NCBI GenBank assembly: GCA_003280655.1
Contig: QCEK01000006.1
Coordinates: forward strand, 1 to 64,000
Length of the DNA: 64,000 bases
Direction: 5' to 3'
Source of the DNA: Prochlorococcus sp. AG-355-O17
GTDB lineage: Bacteria > Cyanobacteriota > Cyanobacteriia > PCC-6307 > Cyanobiaceae
Below the pieces are notes generated by a model. It was given only the letters and a program-made list of their open reading frames with translations. It was not told the DNA's origin and did no database searches. Below are positions 61,418 to 64,000 of this stretch, piece after piece. The first letter of the stretch is position 1. Each line of letters begins with the position of its first letter. The translations under genes and the position numbers were made by a program.

Positions 61418-61436
61418 GATAATGAGAATCGGTTGC
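61418..61436. promoter_or_regulatory. Fur-box-like site GATAATGAGAATCGGTTGC
   Basis: 14/19 to GATAATGATAATCATTATC. Confidence 0.5.
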
Positions 61437-61462
61437 AATAAGTAATTTTTTAGTACATAATT

Positions 61463-61481
61463 GATAATAATTCTCATTATC
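61463..61481. promoter_or_regulatory. Fur-box-like site GATAATAATTCTCATTATC (inside 23-nt inverted repeat 61461-61483)
   Basis: 16/19 to Fur consensus; TTGATAAT/ATTATCAA arms perfect. Confidence 0.72.
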
Positions 61482-61493
61482 AAATTTAAATTA

Positions 61494-62081
61494 ATGAATT
61501 TCCATAGTTATGGAGAATCTCCGTCAAAATCGGTAAGGATAATAACTGGACAATCCGTATTAATAGATCCTACATCAAGACCAAAAGGGACATGCTTAGA
61601 AGTTGAAAGTGGAATTGCAAGAGTTTATTGTCCCTGTGAAGAAACTGAAGGGATGACACTCGCATTTTTACAATCAGGAGATCAATTAAGAACGGACCTT
61701 TTATGTAGTGAAGGGGTCTGCGTTGAAGCACTAACAGATTTATCGTTTCACAGCAATGTAAATATTGATGAGAATATCGGTTTCGATGCAGTAAATGAAT
61801 GGACTTTGCAACTTCTTAGAATTAGACACTTAGGAAATGCAGAACAGCGATTACAAGCGTTGTTTTCAATACTAGTAAATCGTCTAGGTAGAAGATGTGG
61901 TCAATGGTGTGAGTTGCCTTTTAGGTTAACTCATGAAAGGATTGGTGAATTAATCGGTTCTACACGAGTAACATCAACAAGATTAATTTCTAAATTAAGA
62001 TCATCTGAGTTATTAATAGCTCCTATTGGAACCCAAACAGTAAGTGTTGCTCCTTCTTTTATTGAAACATCGCCCCTATAA
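61494..62081 (+). CDS. Crp/Fnr-family transcriptional regulator; start re-assigned to ATG 61494
   Basis: cNMP-like N-domain, C-terminal HTH LTHERIGELIGSTRVTSTRLISKL. Confidence 0.82.
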   Translation: MNFHSYGESPSKSVRIITGQSVLIDPTSRPKGTCLEVESGIARVYCPCEETEGMTLAFLQSGDQLRTDLLCSEGVCVEALTDLSFHSNVNIDENIGFDAVNEWTLQLLRIRHLGNAEQRLQALFSILVNRLGRRCGQWCELPFRLTHERIGELIGSTRVTSTRLISKLRSSELLIAPIGTQTVSVAPSFIETSPL

Positions 62082-62085
62082 AAAT

Positions 62086-62373
62086 ATGAAGGAATCACAA
62101 TCACTTACTAACAACTTGTTAATGGAAGTTGATGTTTTATCGAATAGACTCAGAAATATCAAGCAATCCTTCAAAGCCACAGAAAATAAAGCATTGAAGG
62201 GAAGGTTACTTACTGAAAACAAAAATATTTTTAAAAGAGTTAATGAGATTCATAAAATAGCTGAAATCTTAAATAAAAAAAATGAGAAAATCAACTTTTC
62301 GAATTTACTTTTTGAAATAACCAAAAGGATATTGAATGAAAATAAATTTGAAAGTAATTTATTTTTTCTTTAA
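62086..62373 (+). CDS. hypothetical coiled-coil-like protein (ATG 62086)
   Basis: MKESQSLTNNLLMEVDVLSNRLRNIKQSF; 4 nt after regulator stop. Confidence 0.6.
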   Translation: MKESQSLTNNLLMEVDVLSNRLRNIKQSFKATENKALKGRLLTENKNIFKRVNEIHKIAEILNKKNEKINFSNLLFEITKRILNENKFESNLFFL

Positions 62374-62919
62374 GTCACTATCAATTAATAAGATTGCAGA
62401 AGGTTGATTAGAAGCAAACTTTACTTTGCCCAGTATATTGGCAAATTCATCTTCTGATTGTGTTTGAGCCTCTATAATTGGATCTAAAAATACGTTAGTT
62501 CTTGTATCTGAAATTCTTTCTGATATGGAATAAAGTTGTTGTAGAGATGAAGTTAAATCAGCCTCCATGTTGAAAGAATAAGAAATCAGCTCCTCTATTG
62601 AATCCCATGTTTGAACTGGTGCAGGAATTTCATCTAATTTTACGCATTGCCCTCTTGCGATTAAGTAATCTGCAAATTTCTGAGCATGTTCCATTTCACC
62701 TTGTGATTCACTTAGAAAATGGGAGGCAAATCCATTTAAATCGCGTTCTTGAAACCATAGATACATAGAAAAATATTGAACATTGGCATATCTTTCCATT
62801 GTTAGATGTCCAAAAATGTTATCCAATAAACTATTGTCTATCGGTTGAGCGACAGCTCTTCCAGATGGACCAAAATTTATTAATTTCTTTGTTTTTAAAT
62901 TATTTTCATTCATTCTCAA
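62359..62919 (-). CDS. ftn: ferritin
   Basis: LTMERYANVQYFSMYLWFQERDLNGFASHFLSESQGEMEHAQKFADYL. Confidence 0.93.
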   Translation of the reverse strand: MRMNENNLKTKKLINFGPSGRAVAQPIDNSLLDNIFGHLTMERYANVQYFSMYLWFQERDLNGFASHFLSESQGEMEHAQKFADYLIARGQCVKLDEIPAPVQTWDSIEELISYSFNMEADLTSSLQQLYSISERISDTRTNVFLDPIIEAQTQSEDEFANILGKVKFASNQPSAILLIDSDLKKK

Positions 62920-62998
62920 ATAAGTATCTAAATAAATAATACAACATTTTGTATAAATTAGTAATTAATAAATCCTTTAAATTAAATTAAACAATATG

Positions 62999-63017
62999 AT
63001 AATGAAAATCACTCGCA
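62999..63017. promoter_or_regulatory. Fur-box-like site GATAATGAAAATCACTCGC
   Basis: 15/19 to Fur consensus, about 80 bp upstream of ferritin start. Confidence 0.55.
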
Positions 63018-63156
63018 ATACTATAAATGAATTCAGAGTACAGTTTTTCTGAACTGCTATTAACTAAAAAAATATATAAAAGTAAAAAAAAGAAATGTAA
63101 AAAGAAAAAATGCTCTAATTGGAAGGGAGGCAAATGTAATTGCCTATAAATAAATT

Positions 63157-63951
63157 CTATATATATACCTTATGTGCTCCAGGATATAAAAAATAATAAC
63201 TATTTTTATTTATAGAAAGAGAACATTTATCACCATTATTTAGAAGATTATTAATATCAGTTCTAACCCGCAATATATTTCCATTAATAGATACTTTATA
63301 TATAAGAAATTCTCCAAGAAATTCTTTAGATATAACAATGGCATCACCAGAATCTAATCTTTTAATTGAAATAAATTTAGGCGAAATTGACATACTTTTG
63401 ATACCTGTATTTTTCAAATACTCTGAACAATTTATTTCGCCTAAACAAGAAATATATGAATTACCATTTTTCTTGAGATTAATAATATTATTACCCAAAA
63501 TAAAACTACTAACAAATATGGTCTTGGGATTATTTAGAAGGTTAATTGGCGTATCAATTTGATGTATCTTACCATCACTCATAACGGCGACCTTATCGCA
63601 AATTGACATCGCTTCTTCCGGATCATGAGTAACCATCAATCCGCTTGCATTACAACCTTTTAGGATATTAGGGAGTTCACTTCTCAATTTTAGTTTGACA
63701 TGCATATCAAGACTACAAAAAGGTTCATCTAATAAAATAAAATTTGTGCCTGGAGCAAGAGCTCTCGCAATTGAGAGTCTTTGTTTTTGGCCTCCAGACA
63801 GTTCATGTGGGTACCTTTCAACAAAACTATCAAGACCAACAACATTCAATAAATAATCAACTCTAGATCTGTCTTTTTTGTTTTTCAACCCAAAAATTAC
63901 ATTTTCCAAAACAGTTAAGTGAGGGAAAAGTGCATAGTCTTGAAAAACCAT
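63157..63951 (-). CDS. Fe(III)-type (FbpC/AfuC/PotA-like) ABC transporter ATP-binding protein, 5'-partial at right window edge
   Basis: Q-loop VFQDYALFPHLTV, LSGGQKQRLSIARALA, DPEEAMSICD; frame open to base 64000, Walker A outside window. Confidence 0.82.
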   Translation of the reverse strand: MVFQDYALFPHLTVLENVIFGLKNKKDRSRVDYLLNVVGLDSFVERYPHELSGGQKQRLSIARALAPGTNFILLDEPFCSLDMHVKLKLRSELPNILKGCNASGLMVTHDPEEAMSICDKVAVMSDGKIHQIDTPINLLNNPKTIFVSSFILGNNIINLKKNGNSYISCLGEINCSEYLKNTGIKSMSISPKFISIKRLDSGDAIVISKEFLGEFLIYKVSINGNILRVRTDINNLLNNGDKCSLSINKNSYYFLYPGAHKVYI

Positions 63952-64000
63952 ACCAATATTTCTTTTCTCAGGACTAAGAATTTTTTTCCTACTTGAAATT

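Noticed and set aside
1-64000. CRISPR arrays, IS elements, transposases, integrases
   Set aside because: No direct-repeat/spacer array or transposase/integrase-like protein recognised by eye.

Overview
AT-rich, densely packed cyanobacterial chromosome segment. The gene content looks like a high-light-type marine Prochlorococcus: psb28, gun4, short intergenic spacers, complete ure/urt clusters and many sub-60-aa genes. About 1-54.8 kb is mostly core: glnA, secDF, pdhB, ispE, rsmA, umuDC, dnaG, ruvA, rpsO, dnaE, gatA, rlmB, mrnC, carA, trpD, msrA, tRNA-Pro, uppP, a glucosylglycerate cluster, ureABCDEFG and urtABCDE. About 54.9-64 kb is accessory in character: micro-ORFs, a ribbon-helix-helix protein, a Rieske oxygenase/small membrane protein/ABC-ATPase operon, and an iron-linked module (Crp/Fnr-family regulator, ferritin, Fe(III)-type ABC ATPase) with Fur-box-like sites. 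Most notable leads: (1) an HExxH metallopeptidase-like gene directly behind umuDC, whose upstream region has a 13/14 match to the cyanobacterial LexA box; (2) three Fur-box-like sites in the iron module; (3) glnA and urtA promoters sharing GTT-N8-TAC-N22-TAN3T; (4) near-identical inverted 13/14-mers flanking a ribbon-helix-helix gene; (5) a small secreted-protein gene split from its ATG by 1 nt at A7/T6 homopolymers; (6) a Rieske oxygenase operon with no identifiable substrate. Everything is by eye; no searches were run.
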